Assembly (NCBI RefSeq): GCF_002614725.1
Contig: NZ_MRZN01000001.1
Location: 211,846 to 275,845 of the forward strand
Direction of reading: 5' to 3'
From: Staphylococcus edaphicus
GTDB lineage: Bacteria > Bacillota > Bacilli > Staphylococcales > Staphylococcaceae
DNA length: 64,000 bases
The notes beneath the pieces are model-generated. The model ran no database searches, was not told where the DNA came from, and saw nothing but the letters and a program-made list of their open reading frames with translations. Positions 28,679 through 40,555 of this stretch are shown here, one piece after another. The position numbers were made by a program, and so were the translations under genes. Numbering within the stretch: position 1 is the stretch's first letter; each line of letters opens with the position of its first letter.

Positions 28679-29974
28679 ATGTTTGTCGATCAAGTTAAAA
28701 TATCACTTAAAGCAGGTGATGGTGGTAACGGTATAACTGCTTACCGCAGAGAAAAATATGTTCCATTTGGTGGACCAGCTGGCGGTGATGGCGGTGATGG
28801 TGCATCTATTATATTTGAAGTTGATGAAGGATTAAGAACTTTATTAGATTTTAGATACCAAACGCATTTCAAAGCTAAACGAGGAGATGGTGGACAGAGT
28901 AGTAATATGCATGGTAAAAATGCTGAGCATCTTGTCTTAAAAGTACCACCTGGCACGATTATTAAACGTGCAGATACTGAGGAAGTATTAGCCGATTTAG
29001 TTGAAGATGGACAGCGCGCTGTTGTTGCTAAAGGCGGTCGCGGTGGACGCGGAAACTCACGTTTTGCTTCACCAAGGAACCCTGCCCCTGATTTTAGTGA
29101 AAATGGTGAACCAGGTGAAGAAATAGATGTGACATTGGAGTTAAAATTACTTGCAGATGTTGGACTTGTAGGCTTTCCAAGTGTAGGGAAGTCAACGTTA
29201 TTATCTATAGTATCTAAAGCTAAACCGAAAATTGGTGCATACCACTTTACAACAATTAAACCTAACTTAGGTGTAGTATCTACAAAGGACCAAAGAAGTT
29301 TTGTAATGGCAGATTTGCCTGGCTTAATTGAAGGTGCTTCTGAAGGAGTAGGATTAGGACATCAATTTTTAAAACATGTTGAACGAACAAAAGTAATCGT
29401 ACATATGATTGATATGAGTGGATCAGAGGGTCGTAATCCATACGAAGATTACAAAGTTATTAATGAAGAGCTCAGTGCATATGCACACCGCTTAGAAGAA
29501 AGGCCACAAATTATTGTAGCGAATAAGATGGATATGCCTAATTCAGAGGATAATTTAAAGTTATTTAAAGAAAATTTAAATGATGATTCAATTCTAGTAA
29601 TACCACTTTCTACATTTATGCATGATCATATAGATAGCCTTTTATATGCCATAGCTGACAAATTAGAAGAAGTGAAAGATATTGATTTTAGTAAAGATGA
29701 GGAAGAAGATTTAGGTGTGAACAGAGTAGTGTATAAACATACGCCTAGTCAAGATAAATTTACTATTACAAGAGATGATGACGCTGCATATGTTGTTAGC
29801 GGTAAAGCCATTGAAAGAATGTTCAAGATGACTGACTTTAACAGTGATCCAGCTGTTCGTCGTTTCGCACGTCAAATGCGCTCAATGGGTATAGATGATG
29901 CATTGAGAGCACGTGGTTGTAGAAATGGCGATATCGTTAGAATTTTAGGTGGAGAATTTGAATTTGTTGAATAG
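28679..29974 (+). CDS. obg: Obg-family GTPase (ObgE/CgtA)
   Basis: Obg is a GTPase linked to 50S maturation and the stringent response. The glycine-rich Obg domain occupies residues 1-158 ([16 protein letters not shown]). G1 is GFPSVGKST from G165, G3 is [10 protein letters not shown]4 is NKMD, and a C-terminal OCT domain follows. I use ATG 28679 (431 residues) because AAGAGGTG lies just upstream; the TTG 21 bases earlier has no ribosome site. An extended -10 (TGCTATAAT, 28625-28633) probably gives it a promoter. Confidence 0.96.
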   Translation: MFVDQVKISLKAGDGGNGITAYRREKYVPFGGPAGGDGGDGASIIFEVDEGLRTLLDFRYQTHFKAKRGDGGQSSNMHGKNAEHLVLKVPPGTIIKRADTEEVLADLVEDGQRAVVAKGGRGGRGNSRFASPRNPAPDFSENGEPGEEIDVTLELKLLADVGLVGFPSVGKSTLLSIVSKAKPKIGAYHFTTIKPNLGVVSTKDQRSFVMADLPGLIEGASEGVGLGHQFLKHVERTKVIVHMIDMSGSEGRNPYEDYKVINEELSAYAHRLEERPQIIVANKMDMPNSEDNLKLFKENLNDDSILVIPLSTFMHDHIDSLLYAIADKLEEVKDIDFSKDEEEDLGVNRVVYKHTPSQDKFTITRDDDAAYVVSGKAIERMFKMTDFNSDPAVRRFARQMRSMGIDDALRARGCRNGDIVRILGGEFEFVE

Positions 29975-29985
29975 GAGTGAAAAAT

Positions 29986-30441
29986 ATGGACAAAAAAGAT
30001 TATAAAAAGTTTTACTTAATTCGTGAGGATGTATTACCTGAATCAGTTGTAAAAACTTTAAAGATAAAAGAAGTCTTAAAAAATGATCCATCCTTGTCCA
30101 TATTTGAAGCTGTTAAGCAATTTGATTTATCAAGAAGTGCATTTTATAAATACAGAGATACTATCTTTCCAATAGATGAAAAGATTGAATCAACGAGAGA
30201 ATTTACATTGATTTTATATGTGAATGATATTGTTGGCATGTTAGCAGAAGTCTTCAATACATTATCTAATTTAAATTTATCTGTGTTAACGATTCATCAA
30301 AGTATTCCCATGGAGGATAGAGCAACAATAACTTTGTCGTTAGATGCAACAAGTACCGATTTAGAAATTGATGATGTAATGGAAGCATTGAGAGTGATTG
30401 ACCATGTTTCTAAAGTTGAATTAATTAGTATGACTATATAA
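29986..30441 (+). CDS. pheB: ACT-domain protein, PheB-like
   Basis: The 151-residue protein has an N-terminal helix-turn-helix-like region (SLSIFEAVKQFDLSRSAFYKY) and a C-terminal ACT domain (FTLILYVNDIVGMLAEVFNT), a fold that binds small ligands such as amino acids. In Bacillus the homologue downstream of obg is called PheB, but no enzymatic activity is established and the name should not be read as chorismate mutase. ATG 29986 is chosen, with AGGAGTG about 7 bases upstream. It follows obg by 11 bases. Confidence 0.85.
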   Translation: MDKKDYKKFYLIREDVLPESVVKTLKIKEVLKNDPSLSIFEAVKQFDLSRSAFYKYRDTIFPIDEKIESTREFTLILYVNDIVGMLAEVFNTLSNLNLSVLTIHQSIPMEDRATITLSLDATSTDLEIDDVMEALRVIDHVSKVELISMTI

Positions 30442-30453
30442 GGAAGTGTATCC

Positions 30454-31056
30454 GTGTACGCATATATTAAAGGAACATTAACTGAATTAAACCCTACGCA
30501 CTTGGTGGTTGAAGCATCTGGTGTTGGCTACGAAATTCAAACCCCGAATTCTTATCGTTTTCAGAAACATATGGATCACGAAGTTATTGTACATACTTCA
30601 CTCATAGTTAGAGAAGACGCGCAATTACTATATGGGTTTATAAATCAAGAAGAAAAAGATATGTTTTTGAGTTTAATTAAAGTAACAGGAATTGGACCCA
30701 AGTCAGCACTAGCAATTCTGGCGAGTAGTTCACCAAATGATGTTAAAATAGCTATTGAAAATGAAAACGATGCTTATTTAACTAAATTCCCTGGCATCGG
30801 TAAAAAAACTGCAAGACAAATTGTCTTGGACCTTAAAGGGAAAGTGCAAATTAATGAAATGGGTAATGACCAAATTTTAAATTTAGGCTTAAATCATCAA
30901 GATAATGGTCCAATTATAAAAGAAGCACTCCTAGCTCTTGAAGCCTTAGGCTATTCAAAGCGCGAATTAACCAAAGTTGAGAAAACACTTAGTAAAGAAA
31001 CATTCGATTCTGTTGATGATACAGTTAAACGTGGCTTACAACTTCTTATATCGTGA
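30454..31056 (+). CDS. ruvA: Holliday junction branch-migration protein RuvA
   Basis: RuvA holds four-way junctions and loads RuvB. The 200-residue protein has an OB-like N-domain, two helix-hairpin-helix motifs ([13 protein letters not shown] and [16 protein letters not shown]) and a C-terminal domain contacting RuvB. The start is GTG 30454 with AGGAAGTG upstream. It precedes ruvB by 33 bases. Confidence 0.97.
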   Translation: MYAYIKGTLTELNPTHLVVEASGVGYEIQTPNSYRFQKHMDHEVIVHTSLIVREDAQLLYGFINQEEKDMFLSLIKVTGIGPKSALAILASSSPNDVKIAIENENDAYLTKFPGIGKKTARQIVLDLKGKVQINEMGNDQILNLGLNHQDNGPIIKEALLALEALGYSKRELTKVEKTLSKETFDSVDDTVKRGLQLLIS

Positions 31057-31089
31057 ATATAAAACAGTATTTAACAAGGGGGGATAAGA

Positions 31090-32094
31090 ATGGATGATAG
31101 AATGGTTGATCAATCTATGCATGACGAGGAATCTTCATTTGAATTATCTTTGAGACCGACAAAATTACGTCAGTATATTGGACAATCTGCGATTAAATCA
31201 AATTTAGAAGTGTTTATAAAAGCAGCTAAAATTCGACAAGAACCGTTAGATCATGTTCTGTTATTTGGCCCCCCTGGTCTAGGGAAAACGACATTATCGA
31301 ATATTATCGCCAATGAAATGGAAGTGAATATTCGAACAATTTCGGGTCCATCAATCGAGAGACCAGGTGATTTGGCTGCAATCCTGTCAAGCTTACAACC
31401 TGGCGACGTTCTATTTATTGATGAGATTCATAGATTGAGCAGTGTTGTTGAAGAAGTCTTGTATCCAGCAATGGAAGATTTCTTTTTAGATATTGTAATA
31501 GGTAAAGGTGAAGAAGCGCGTAGCATACGTATCGATTTACCTCCGTTCACTTTGATAGGCGCGACAACACGTGCTGGTAGTTTAACTGCACCCTTAAGAG
31601 ATAGATTTGGCGTACATTTAAGACTAGAATATTATAAAGAGCATGAATTGAAAGAAATTATTGTGCGTACAGCAGAAGTTTTAGGCACATCCATCGATGA
31701 TGAAAGTGCTATAGAATTAGCGAAACGGAGTCGTGGAACACCTAGAGTTGCTAATAGGCTGTTGAAACGCGTACGTGATTTCCAACAAGTTAATGAGGAT
31801 GAATTAATAAGTATTGGAACGACAAAAGCATCATTGCAATTACTACAAGTTGACGATGAAGGTTTAGATTATATTGATCATAAAATGATGAACTGTATTT
31901 TAGAACAATACAAAGGCGGTCCAGTTGGTCTAGATACTATAGCAGTTTCAATTGGTGAAGAACGCATAACGATTGAGGATGTTTATGAACCTTTTTTAAT
32001 ACAAAAAGGCTTTATAGAACGGACACCAAGAGGTAGAAAAGCAACACCATATGCATTTGAGCATTTTAGCAAGAACAATGGAAAGAGGGAATAA
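31090..32094 (+). CDS. ruvB: Holliday junction ATP-dependent helicase RuvB
   Basis: RuvB is the AAA+ motor of branch migration. Walker A GPPGLGKT is at residues 60-67, Walker B is LFIDEIH, the sensor GATTRAG is present, and a winged-helix C-domain ends the 334-residue protein. AAGGGGGG lies upstream of the ATG. queA starts 2 bases after the stop. Confidence 0.98.
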   Translation: MDDRMVDQSMHDEESSFELSLRPTKLRQYIGQSAIKSNLEVFIKAAKIRQEPLDHVLLFGPPGLGKTTLSNIIANEMEVNIRTISGPSIERPGDLAAILSSLQPGDVLFIDEIHRLSSVVEEVLYPAMEDFFLDIVIGKGEEARSIRIDLPPFTLIGATTRAGSLTAPLRDRFGVHLRLEYYKEHELKEIIVRTAEVLGTSIDDESAIELAKRSRGTPRVANRLLKRVRDFQQVNEDELISIGTTKASLQLLQVDDEGLDYIDHKMMNCILEQYKGGPVGLDTIAVSIGEERITIEDVYEPFLIQKGFIERTPRGRKATPYAFEHFSKNNGKRE

Positions 32095-32096
32095 GT

Positions 32097-34282
<2,186 letters not shown>

Positions 34283-34300
34283 AAAGGGAGAAATAAAATC

Positions 34301-34561
34301 ATGCAATTTACTTCATTGATATTACCGATATTATTATTAGTATTAATGTGGTTCTTCTTAATTAGACCACAACAGAAAAAGGCTAAAGAGCATCGTGAAA
34401 TGATTAGCCAAGTAAGCTCTGGACAACGCGTTACAACTATTGGCGGTATCAAAGGTACGGTACGTAGTGTGGATGAAACTACAGTTGTATTAACTTTAAA
34501 TGGTAACGGTACAGAAATAACTCTAGAAAAACCAGCTATTAAACAAGTTGATCCTTCATAA
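34301..34561 (+). CDS. yajC: Preprotein translocase accessory subunit YajC
   Basis: This 86-residue protein has one membrane helix (residues 5-23) followed by a short cytoplasmic domain (RVTTIGGIKGTVRSVDETTV). It associates with SecDF, which is encoded downstream. AAAGGGAG lies upstream of the ATG. A strong terminator follows, so secDF is probably transcribed separately. Confidence 0.95.
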   Translation: MQFTSLILPILLLVLMWFFLIRPQQKKAKEHREMISQVSSGQRVTTIGGIKGTVRSVDETTVVLTLNGNGTEITLEKPAIKQVDPS

Positions 34562-34570
34562 ATAAGTGTG

Positions 34571-34603
34571 AGAACTGATATACAAGTATCAGTTCTTTTT
34601 TTA
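34571..34603 (+). terminator. Terminator after yajC
   Basis: AGAACTGATA and TATCAGTTCT form a hairpin with a short loop and a following T7 run. Confidence 0.92.
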
Positions 34604-34964
34604 TAGGTTGATTCGTTAAGGTAATCAATATTTCTTCTTATTTAGTATTCATGTTTATAGAGCGCTATAATGACGTTATTTTTGAATGACATGAAAGACA
34701 AAATGAAGTATATACTTCATTTAATGTTATAAGTTAATTAATTATAGTTGATTACTCAAAACAGCATATTTTTTATGTATGATTGAATTTTTAACGCTTA
34801 CAATTGAATTCACGATATTATTTTAGGTGAGTTAGTTTTTACACTCGATGTAATATGTTAAGATATATAAGGTCGTTTAGTAAATTTTTATAGTTTCATT
34901 AAACTTGCATTAATTCGTTTTAATCGAGTATTCTTAAAACATAAGCTTATAATGAGGTGTTCAA
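34604..34964. promoter_or_regulatory. secDF upstream region with a 22-bp palindrome
   Basis: The region is noncoding and AT-rich. AAATGAAGTAT/ATACTTCATTT at 34701-34722 is a perfect palindrome without a T run, so it looks more like a protein-binding site than a terminator. Further down, TTTACA at 34838-34843 and TGTTAAGAT at 34856-34864 form a possible promoter with a short spacer. This leaves a leader of about 95 bases before secDF. Confidence 0.45.
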
Positions 34965-37241
34965 GTGAAGAAAAGTAGTAGAATAGTTGCGTTCATATTA
35001 CTAGTAGTTCTGCTGTTTGCAGGCATGGGACTTACATATAAGAGCGTAGTTAAAGACGTTAACCTTGGATTGGACCTACAAGGTGGATTTGAAGTCTTGT
35101 ATCAAGTAGATCCATTACAAAAAGATGATAAGATAGACGATAAAGCGGTTAAAGCTACGGCTAAAACGCTTGAAAATCGAGTCAATGTCTTAGGGGTTTC
35201 AGAACCTAAAATTCAAGTTGAAGATAAAAACAGAATTCGTGTGCAACTAGCAGGTGTAAAAAATCAATCTCAAGCACGGGATATCTTATCGTCACAAGCA
35301 AATTTAACAATTCGTGATGCAGACGATAATATCAAATTGACTGGTAAAGATATTCAACAAGGTTCTGCTAAACAAGAATTCAAACAGAACACGAATCAAC
35401 CAGCCGTTACATTTAAATTAAAAGATAGTGACAAATTTAAAAAAGTAACAGAAGAAATTTCTAAAAAAGATGAAAATGTTATGGTAGTATGGTTAGATCA
35501 TGAAAAAGGTGATACTTACCATAAAGAAATGAATAAAAAAGATCCTAAATACGTTTCAGCAGCCTCTGTAGATAAACCAATTAATTCTGATAGTGTTGAA
35601 ATATCAGGTGGATTTAATGGTGAGGAAGGTGTAGAAAAAGCAAAACAAATTGCTGATTTACTAAATTCTGGTTCACTACCAGTGGACCTTAATGAAATAT
35701 ACTCTAATTCTGTTGGCGCACAATTTGGTCAAGATGCATTAGATAAAACTGTGTTAGCAGCTGCAATAGGTATTGCTGTGATTTATCTGTTTATGTTAGG
35801 TTTCTATCGTTTACCTGGTTTAGTTGCAGTAATTGCCTTAACTACTTATATTTATTTAACGTTAGTCGCGTTTAATTTTATTTCAGGTGTTTTAACACTT
35901 CCTGGTCTAGCGGCATTAGTTCTTGGGGTAGGTATGGCGGTCGATGCCAATATCATAATGTATGAACGGATAAAAGATGAATTAAAAATTGGTCGAACGC
36001 TTAAACAAGCATATAAAAAAGCGAATAAGAGTTCTTTCCTAACTATTGTCGATGCTCAGTTAACAACAGTTATCGCAGCAGCAGTATTATTCTTCTTTGG
36101 TGAAAGTTCAGTCAAAGGTTTCGCAACGATGTTACTATTAGGTATCCTAATGATTTTCGTTACGGCAGTATTCCTGTCAAGATGGTTACTATCGTTACTT
36201 ATATCATCTAATTTCTTTAAAAAGTCCAATTGGTTATTTGGTGTAAGTAAGAAAAACATTCATCATGCGAACGAAGAAAAAGAAATACATGATTTGAAAA
36301 CACCGTATGAACGTATTGACTTTATGAAATTAGCTAGACCATTATTAAGCTTAAGTGTGCTTATTATAATCATTGGTGCAATTATATTATTTATTTTCAA
36401 ATTAAATTTAGGTATTGATTTTACAAGTGGTACACGCGTTGATTTTGAATCTAACAATAAAGTTGATGAAAATAAGGTTACACAAACACTAGAGGATAAA
36501 GGGTTTAAACCTGATCAAGTTTCCTTAGGTGAAAATGGCAAGAATGCTACTGTACAATTTAAGCACGATTTATCTAAAGATGAAGTTTCTAAAATACAAG
36601 ATACAGTAGATCAATCATTTGGTAATAAACCAACTGTTAATACAGTTTCACCAGTAATAGGCCAAGAATTAGCGAAAAATGCAATGTTCGCACTGATATA
36701 TGCAGCAATTGGTATCATTATTTATATTACATTTAGATTTGAATGGCGAATGGGCCTTTCATCTGTCCTTGCATTGCTACATGATGCATTTATGATTGTA
36801 GCTGTATTCAGTTTGTTTAGATTAGAAATTGATATTACATTTATTGCAGCTGTACTTACAATTATTGGTTACTCTATCAATGACACTATTGTTACGTTTG
36901 ATAGGGTGCGAGAAAACTTACACAAAGTAAGAGTTATAACTAAAAATGAACAAATTGATGACATCGTTAATAGATCTATTCGTCAAACAATGACGCGTTC
37001 AATAAATACAGTTCTCACTGTAGTTATTGTAGTCATTGCATTATTGATTTTTGGGGCACCAAGTATCTTCAACTTCTCATTAGCGTTATTAATCGGCTTA
37101 ATTACGGGTGTATTCTCATCTGTATTTATTGCAGTTCCGCTATGGGGTATTATGAAGAAACGCCAGCTTAAAAAATCAGACAATCATAAAATTATTGTTC
37201 ACAAAGAGAAAAAATCAAATGAAGAGAAGATTTTAGTTTGA
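34965..37241 (+). CDS. secDF: Protein-export membrane protein SecDF (fused)
   Basis: SecD and SecF are fused into one 758-residue protein, as usual in staphylococci and bacilli. It uses the proton gradient to pull proteins through SecYEG. The SecD half has NLGLDLQGGFEVLYQV and the transmembrane motif GMAVDANIIMYERIKDE. The SecF half has LGIDFTSGTRVDFES and GYSINDTIVTFDRVREN. About twelve membrane segments are visible. The start is GTG 34965, with GAGGTG at about 34954-34959. A terminator follows. Confidence 0.97.
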   Translation: MKKSSRIVAFILLVVLLFAGMGLTYKSVVKDVNLGLDLQGGFEVLYQVDPLQKDDKIDDKAVKATAKTLENRVNVLGVSEPKIQVEDKNRIRVQLAGVKNQSQARDILSSQANLTIRDADDNIKLTGKDIQQGSAKQEFKQNTNQPAVTFKLKDSDKFKKVTEEISKKDENVMVVWLDHEKGDTYHKEMNKKDPKYVSAASVDKPINSDSVEISGGFNGEEGVEKAKQIADLLNSGSLPVDLNEIYSNSVGAQFGQDALDKTVLAAAIGIAVIYLFMLGFYRLPGLVAVIALTTYIYLTLVAFNFISGVLTLPGLAALVLGVGMAVDANIIMYERIKDELKIGRTLKQAYKKANKSSFLTIVDAQLTTVIAAAVLFFFGESSVKGFATMLLLGILMIFVTAVFLSRWLLSLLISSNFFKKSNWLFGVSKKNIHHANEEKEIHDLKTPYERIDFMKLARPLLSLSVLIIIIGAIILFIFKLNLGIDFTSGTRVDFESNNKVDENKVTQTLEDKGFKPDQVSLGENGKNATVQFKHDLSKDEVSKIQDTVDQSFGNKPTVNTVSPVIGQELAKNAMFALIYAAIGIIIYITFRFEWRMGLSSVLALLHDAFMIVAVFSLFRLEIDITFIAAVLTIIGYSINDTIVTFDRVRENLHKVRVITKNEQIDDIVNRSIRQTMTRSINTVLTVVIVVIALLIFGAPSIFNFSLALLIGLITGVFSSVFIAVPLWGIMKKRQLKKSDNHKIIVHKEKKSNEEKILV

Positions 37242-37267
37242 TTCAATATAGCGCATTATTTAATAGC

Positions 37268-37306
37268 AACAACCTTCTACACAACATGTAGAAGGTTGTT
37301 TTTATA
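37268..37306 (+). terminator. Terminator after secDF
   Basis: AACAACCTTCTACA and TGTAGAAGGTTGTT form a near-perfect stem followed by TTTATAG. Confidence 0.92.
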
Positions 37307-37434
37307 GATATTAATTAGTACATTAAAGTTATTATTAGCGGTATTTGGTTAATTGAATTTAGCTTTTAAATGGAACTACTTTTTATTTTCGAATTTCTTT
37401 TGTATAATGACTTGTGGAAATGAGGGAGAATAGT

Positions 37435-39714
37435 ATGATTAAATCAAAATATACTTGGGACGTTAAATCGCCAGAAAATGAAATTACAGAGGATGTTTCA
37501 TTAGATTTAAAACTAACTCCTATTGTAAAAAAAATATTAGAAAGTAAAGCAATTACTGATAAAGATGCCATAATTGATTTATTAAAAGGTGCTCAGAATA
37601 TACATGATGCTATGTTAATGAGTGATATGGAAAGGGCTATAGAACGTATTAATTTAGCTATTGACCAAAATCAAAAAATCTTAGTCTATGGTGATTATGA
37701 TGCAGATGGTGTAACCTCAACAACTATTTTAGTAGATACATTAAAATCATTGGGTGCACATGTTGGTTGGTATATCCCTAACCGTTTTTCAGAAGGATAT
37801 GGTCCAAATGAGATGGCATTTAAAAATGCATATGAAGAAGATATTGCTTTAATCATTACAGTAGATAATGGGATACAAGGACATGATGAAATACAGATGA
37901 TTCAAGATTTAGGTGTAGATGTTATTGTCACAGATCATCATGAAATTGGTAGAACAATGCCCAAAGCTTATGCTATAGTACATCCAATGCATCCTGACTT
38001 TGACTATCCTTTCAAGTACCTGTGTGGTGCAGGTGTCGCATATAAATTAGCGCAATGTTTATTAGATGAGCCACCAGCATATTTTCTAGGATTAGTAGCA
38101 ATTGGAACAGTTGCAGACCTAGTTTCATTGACTGATGAAAACAGGACACTTGTCCAAAAGGGATTAGAAGTTCTAAATAACCATTGTCCTGCGTCAGTAA
38201 AAGCAATGCTCAAGCAAGCAGGCTATAATGATGTGATTACAGAAGAGACAATCGGATTTATTATTGGCCCTAGATTGAATGCTGTAGGTAGGCTTGAAGA
38301 CGCTGCTTTAGCTGCTGAATTATTGATGACAACTAATGATGAAGAAGCAGCATTTTTAGCAGAGCAAGTTGAATTTTTTAATCAAGAACGTAAAGATATC
38401 GTTGCTCAAATTACCGAAGAGGCGCTAATTGCTGCAGAAGAACAAGTAAATCAAGGATCGAAGTTTTTACTGTTAGCACAAGCTGATTGGCATGAAGGTG
38501 TATTGGGAATTGTAGCATCTAAAATTGTAGAAACATATAATTTACCTACCTTAATTCTAAATATTGATGAAGGTCAAGACCATGCCAAGGGTTCAGCACG
38601 TAGTATAGAACAAGTTTCAATGTTTGAAATTTTAAATGCACATTCAGATTTAATTACAAAATTCGGTGGTCATCATATGGCTGCTGGTATTACGATGCCA
38701 ATTGAAAATATCGAAGCATTAAGACAAGGGCTTAATGATTGGATGACACAATTAACATCTTCGATATCACTAGAGCCACACAAAAAAATTGATGTTAAAA
38801 TTACAGAATCTGATATAACGATAAAGTATATTCAAGATATTGAAAGACTTAGACCATTTGGCACTGATTTTTCAAGCCCATGTTTTGAATTAGAAGGTAT
38901 TATGGTTAATCAAGCTAAAGCGATTGGACAAGATAAAAAACATTTAAAATTGGTAATGGGTGAAAGCCAATTAACAGCAATATTTTGGCAAAATGGTCAC
39001 CTTGTTAAAGAGTTAGGAGAACAACAACCAATTAATGTGATAGGAACACTTCAAATAAACGAATGGAATGGATTTCAGTCTCCACAGTTTATGATTCAAG
39101 ATTTAGCCAGTAATAATTTACAAATATTAGATTATAGAAGTAAAAGTAAAGTGAGTGAATTTGACCAAAGTTCAAAACATGTTGCATATCTTATTCATAG
39201 TAAAAACAAAAAATTAGATACTAACTATTACTATTATGGTGACGCAATAGAACAATCTTATGAAAAGTACGTATTTTTAGATTTACCACCATCTGTTGAC
39301 GCTCTGAAGACAACACTCAAAACGGTGGATATTTCACAGATATACCTAGTACTTAATCATGATCATTCAATATATTTTGAAGGTATGCCAAAAATGGAAA
39401 CATTCAAAAAATGTTTTAAAGCTTTAGTAACCAAAAAAGAAACGGATTTAGCCAAAGAAGGTATGCAATTATCTCAATTTTTAAATGTACAACCTAGCAT
39501 ACTTAAATTCATGCTAAAAGTTTTTCTTGATTTAGAGTTTATAAAAGAGGAAAATGGAATAGTTAAGATGAATCATGTTTCAACAAAGCGAGACATAGCA
39601 TCTAGTAAATATTATCAAGGAAGACTCGAGAGAATAGAAGTAGAAAAAATTCTACTTTATGATGATTTCACTAATTTAAAACAATGGATTAAAACTGAAC
39701 TGGTTGATAAATAG
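37435..39714 (+). CDS. recJ: Single-stranded-DNA-specific exonuclease RecJ
   Basis: RecJ degrades single strands 5' to 3' in recombination and mismatch repair. The DHH-family motifs are YGDYDADGVTSTT and VTDHHEIG, with a GGHHMAAG motif in the DHHA1 domain. The 759-residue protein is longer than the E. coli enzyme, with the C-terminal extension typical of Firmicutes. ATG 37435 is chosen, with GAGGGAG upstream. It is followed by apt after 12 bases. Confidence 0.95.
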   Translation: MIKSKYTWDVKSPENEITEDVSLDLKLTPIVKKILESKAITDKDAIIDLLKGAQNIHDAMLMSDMERAIERINLAIDQNQKILVYGDYDADGVTSTTILVDTLKSLGAHVGWYIPNRFSEGYGPNEMAFKNAYEEDIALIITVDNGIQGHDEIQMIQDLGVDVIVTDHHEIGRTMPKAYAIVHPMHPDFDYPFKYLCGAGVAYKLAQCLLDEPPAYFLGLVAIGTVADLVSLTDENRTLVQKGLEVLNNHCPASVKAMLKQAGYNDVITEETIGFIIGPRLNAVGRLEDAALAAELLMTTNDEEAAFLAEQVEFFNQERKDIVAQITEEALIAAEEQVNQGSKFLLLAQADWHEGVLGIVASKIVETYNLPTLILNIDEGQDHAKGSARSIEQVSMFEILNAHSDLITKFGGHHMAAGITMPIENIEALRQGLNDWMTQLTSSISLEPHKKIDVKITESDITIKYIQDIERLRPFGTDFSSPCFELEGIMVNQAKAIGQDKKHLKLVMGESQLTAIFWQNGHLVKELGEQQPINVIGTLQINEWNGFQSPQFMIQDLASNNLQILDYRSKSKVSEFDQSSKHVAYLIHSKNKKLDTNYYYYGDAIEQSYEKYVFLDLPPSVDALKTTLKTVDISQIYLVLNHDHSIYFEGMPKMETFKKCFKALVTKKETDLAKEGMQLSQFLNVQPSILKFMLKVFLDLEFIKEENGIVKMNHVSTKRDIASSKYYQGRLERIEVEKILLYDDFTNLKQWIKTELVDK

Positions 39715-39726
39715 GAGGAAGTTTGA

Positions 39727-40245
39727 ATGGATTTGAAACAATATGTGTCTGAAGTTGAAGATTGGCCAAAACCGGGTGTGAATTTTAAAGATATTACTAC
39801 AATCATGGATAATGGTGAAGCATATGGTTATGCAACCGATCAAATTGTAAATTATGCGAAAAATAGAGACGTAGATGTTATCGTCGGTCCAGAGGCACGT
39901 GGTTTTATTATCGGCTGTCCTGTGGCATATTCAATGGGCATTGGATTTGCTCCAGTACGAAAAGAAGGCAAACTTCCACGAGAAGTCATTCGCTATGAAT
40001 ATGATTTAGAGTATGGTACGAATGTATTAACGATGCACAAAGATGCTATAAGACCAGGACAACGCGTATTAATCACTGATGATTTGCTTGCTACAGGCGG
40101 AACAATTGAAGCGGCAATTAAGCTTGTAGAGAAACTAGGCGGTATTGTGGTTGGCATAGCATTCATTATTGAACTCAAATATTTGAATGGAATTGATAAA
40201 ATTAAAGACTATGATGTTATGAGTCTAATCTCATATAAAAGTTAA
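39727..40245 (+). CDS. apt: Adenine phosphoribosyltransferase
   Basis: Apt salvages adenine to AMP using PRPP. The PRPP-binding motif is [17 protein letters not shown], and the N-terminal [18 protein letters not shown] is typical. The 172-residue length is standard. AGGAGGAAG lies upstream of the ATG. Its place between recJ and rel is conserved in Firmicutes. A terminator follows. Confidence 0.97.
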   Translation: MDLKQYVSEVEDWPKPGVNFKDITTIMDNGEAYGYATDQIVNYAKNRDVDVIVGPEARGFIIGCPVAYSMGIGFAPVRKEGKLPREVIRYEYDLEYGTNVLTMHKDAIRPGQRVLITDDLLATGGTIEAAIKLVEKLGGIVVGIAFIIELKYLNGIDKIKDYDVMSLISYKS

Positions 40246-40260
40246 ATTATTTTAAAAATG

Positions 40261-40308
40261 AAGCCAGATATACACATTATGAGACATGTGTCATCTGGCT
40301 TTTTTATT
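40261..40308 (+). terminator. Terminator after recJ-apt
   Basis: AAGCCAGAT.ACACA and TGTGT.ATCTGGCTT form a stem with a following T-rich run. Confidence 0.88.
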
Positions 40309-40555
40309 TAAAACTATATAACTAAAGAAGTTTACTATACCTTAAATTGAATAATTTTAAATTGTATTTTTCCATTAGTATGGCATACGCATTTATTTAT
40401 TTATTAACATGTAGTATTATATAACTATTATACAAAATTTGGCCAATTAACGTAAAAAATACGTTACAATCGTAATTAAATAAATGAATGAATGGAAGCT
40501 AAATATAAGACTGGGTATCTCATAGCGATAAATATTTAGTATAGGGGTGACTTAA
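40309..40555. other. Intergenic region before rel
   Basis: No coding sequence is visible. A short inverted repeat AACGTA/TACGTT sits at 40449-40465, directly overlapping a TACAAT -10 candidate at 40465-40470. No convincing -35 is at the right distance. Confidence 0.4.

Noticed and set aside
40449..40465. Short inverted repeat AACGTA/TACGTT before rel as an operator
   Set aside because: Six-base arms in AT-rich DNA are expected by chance; it is recorded only as part of the intergenic description.
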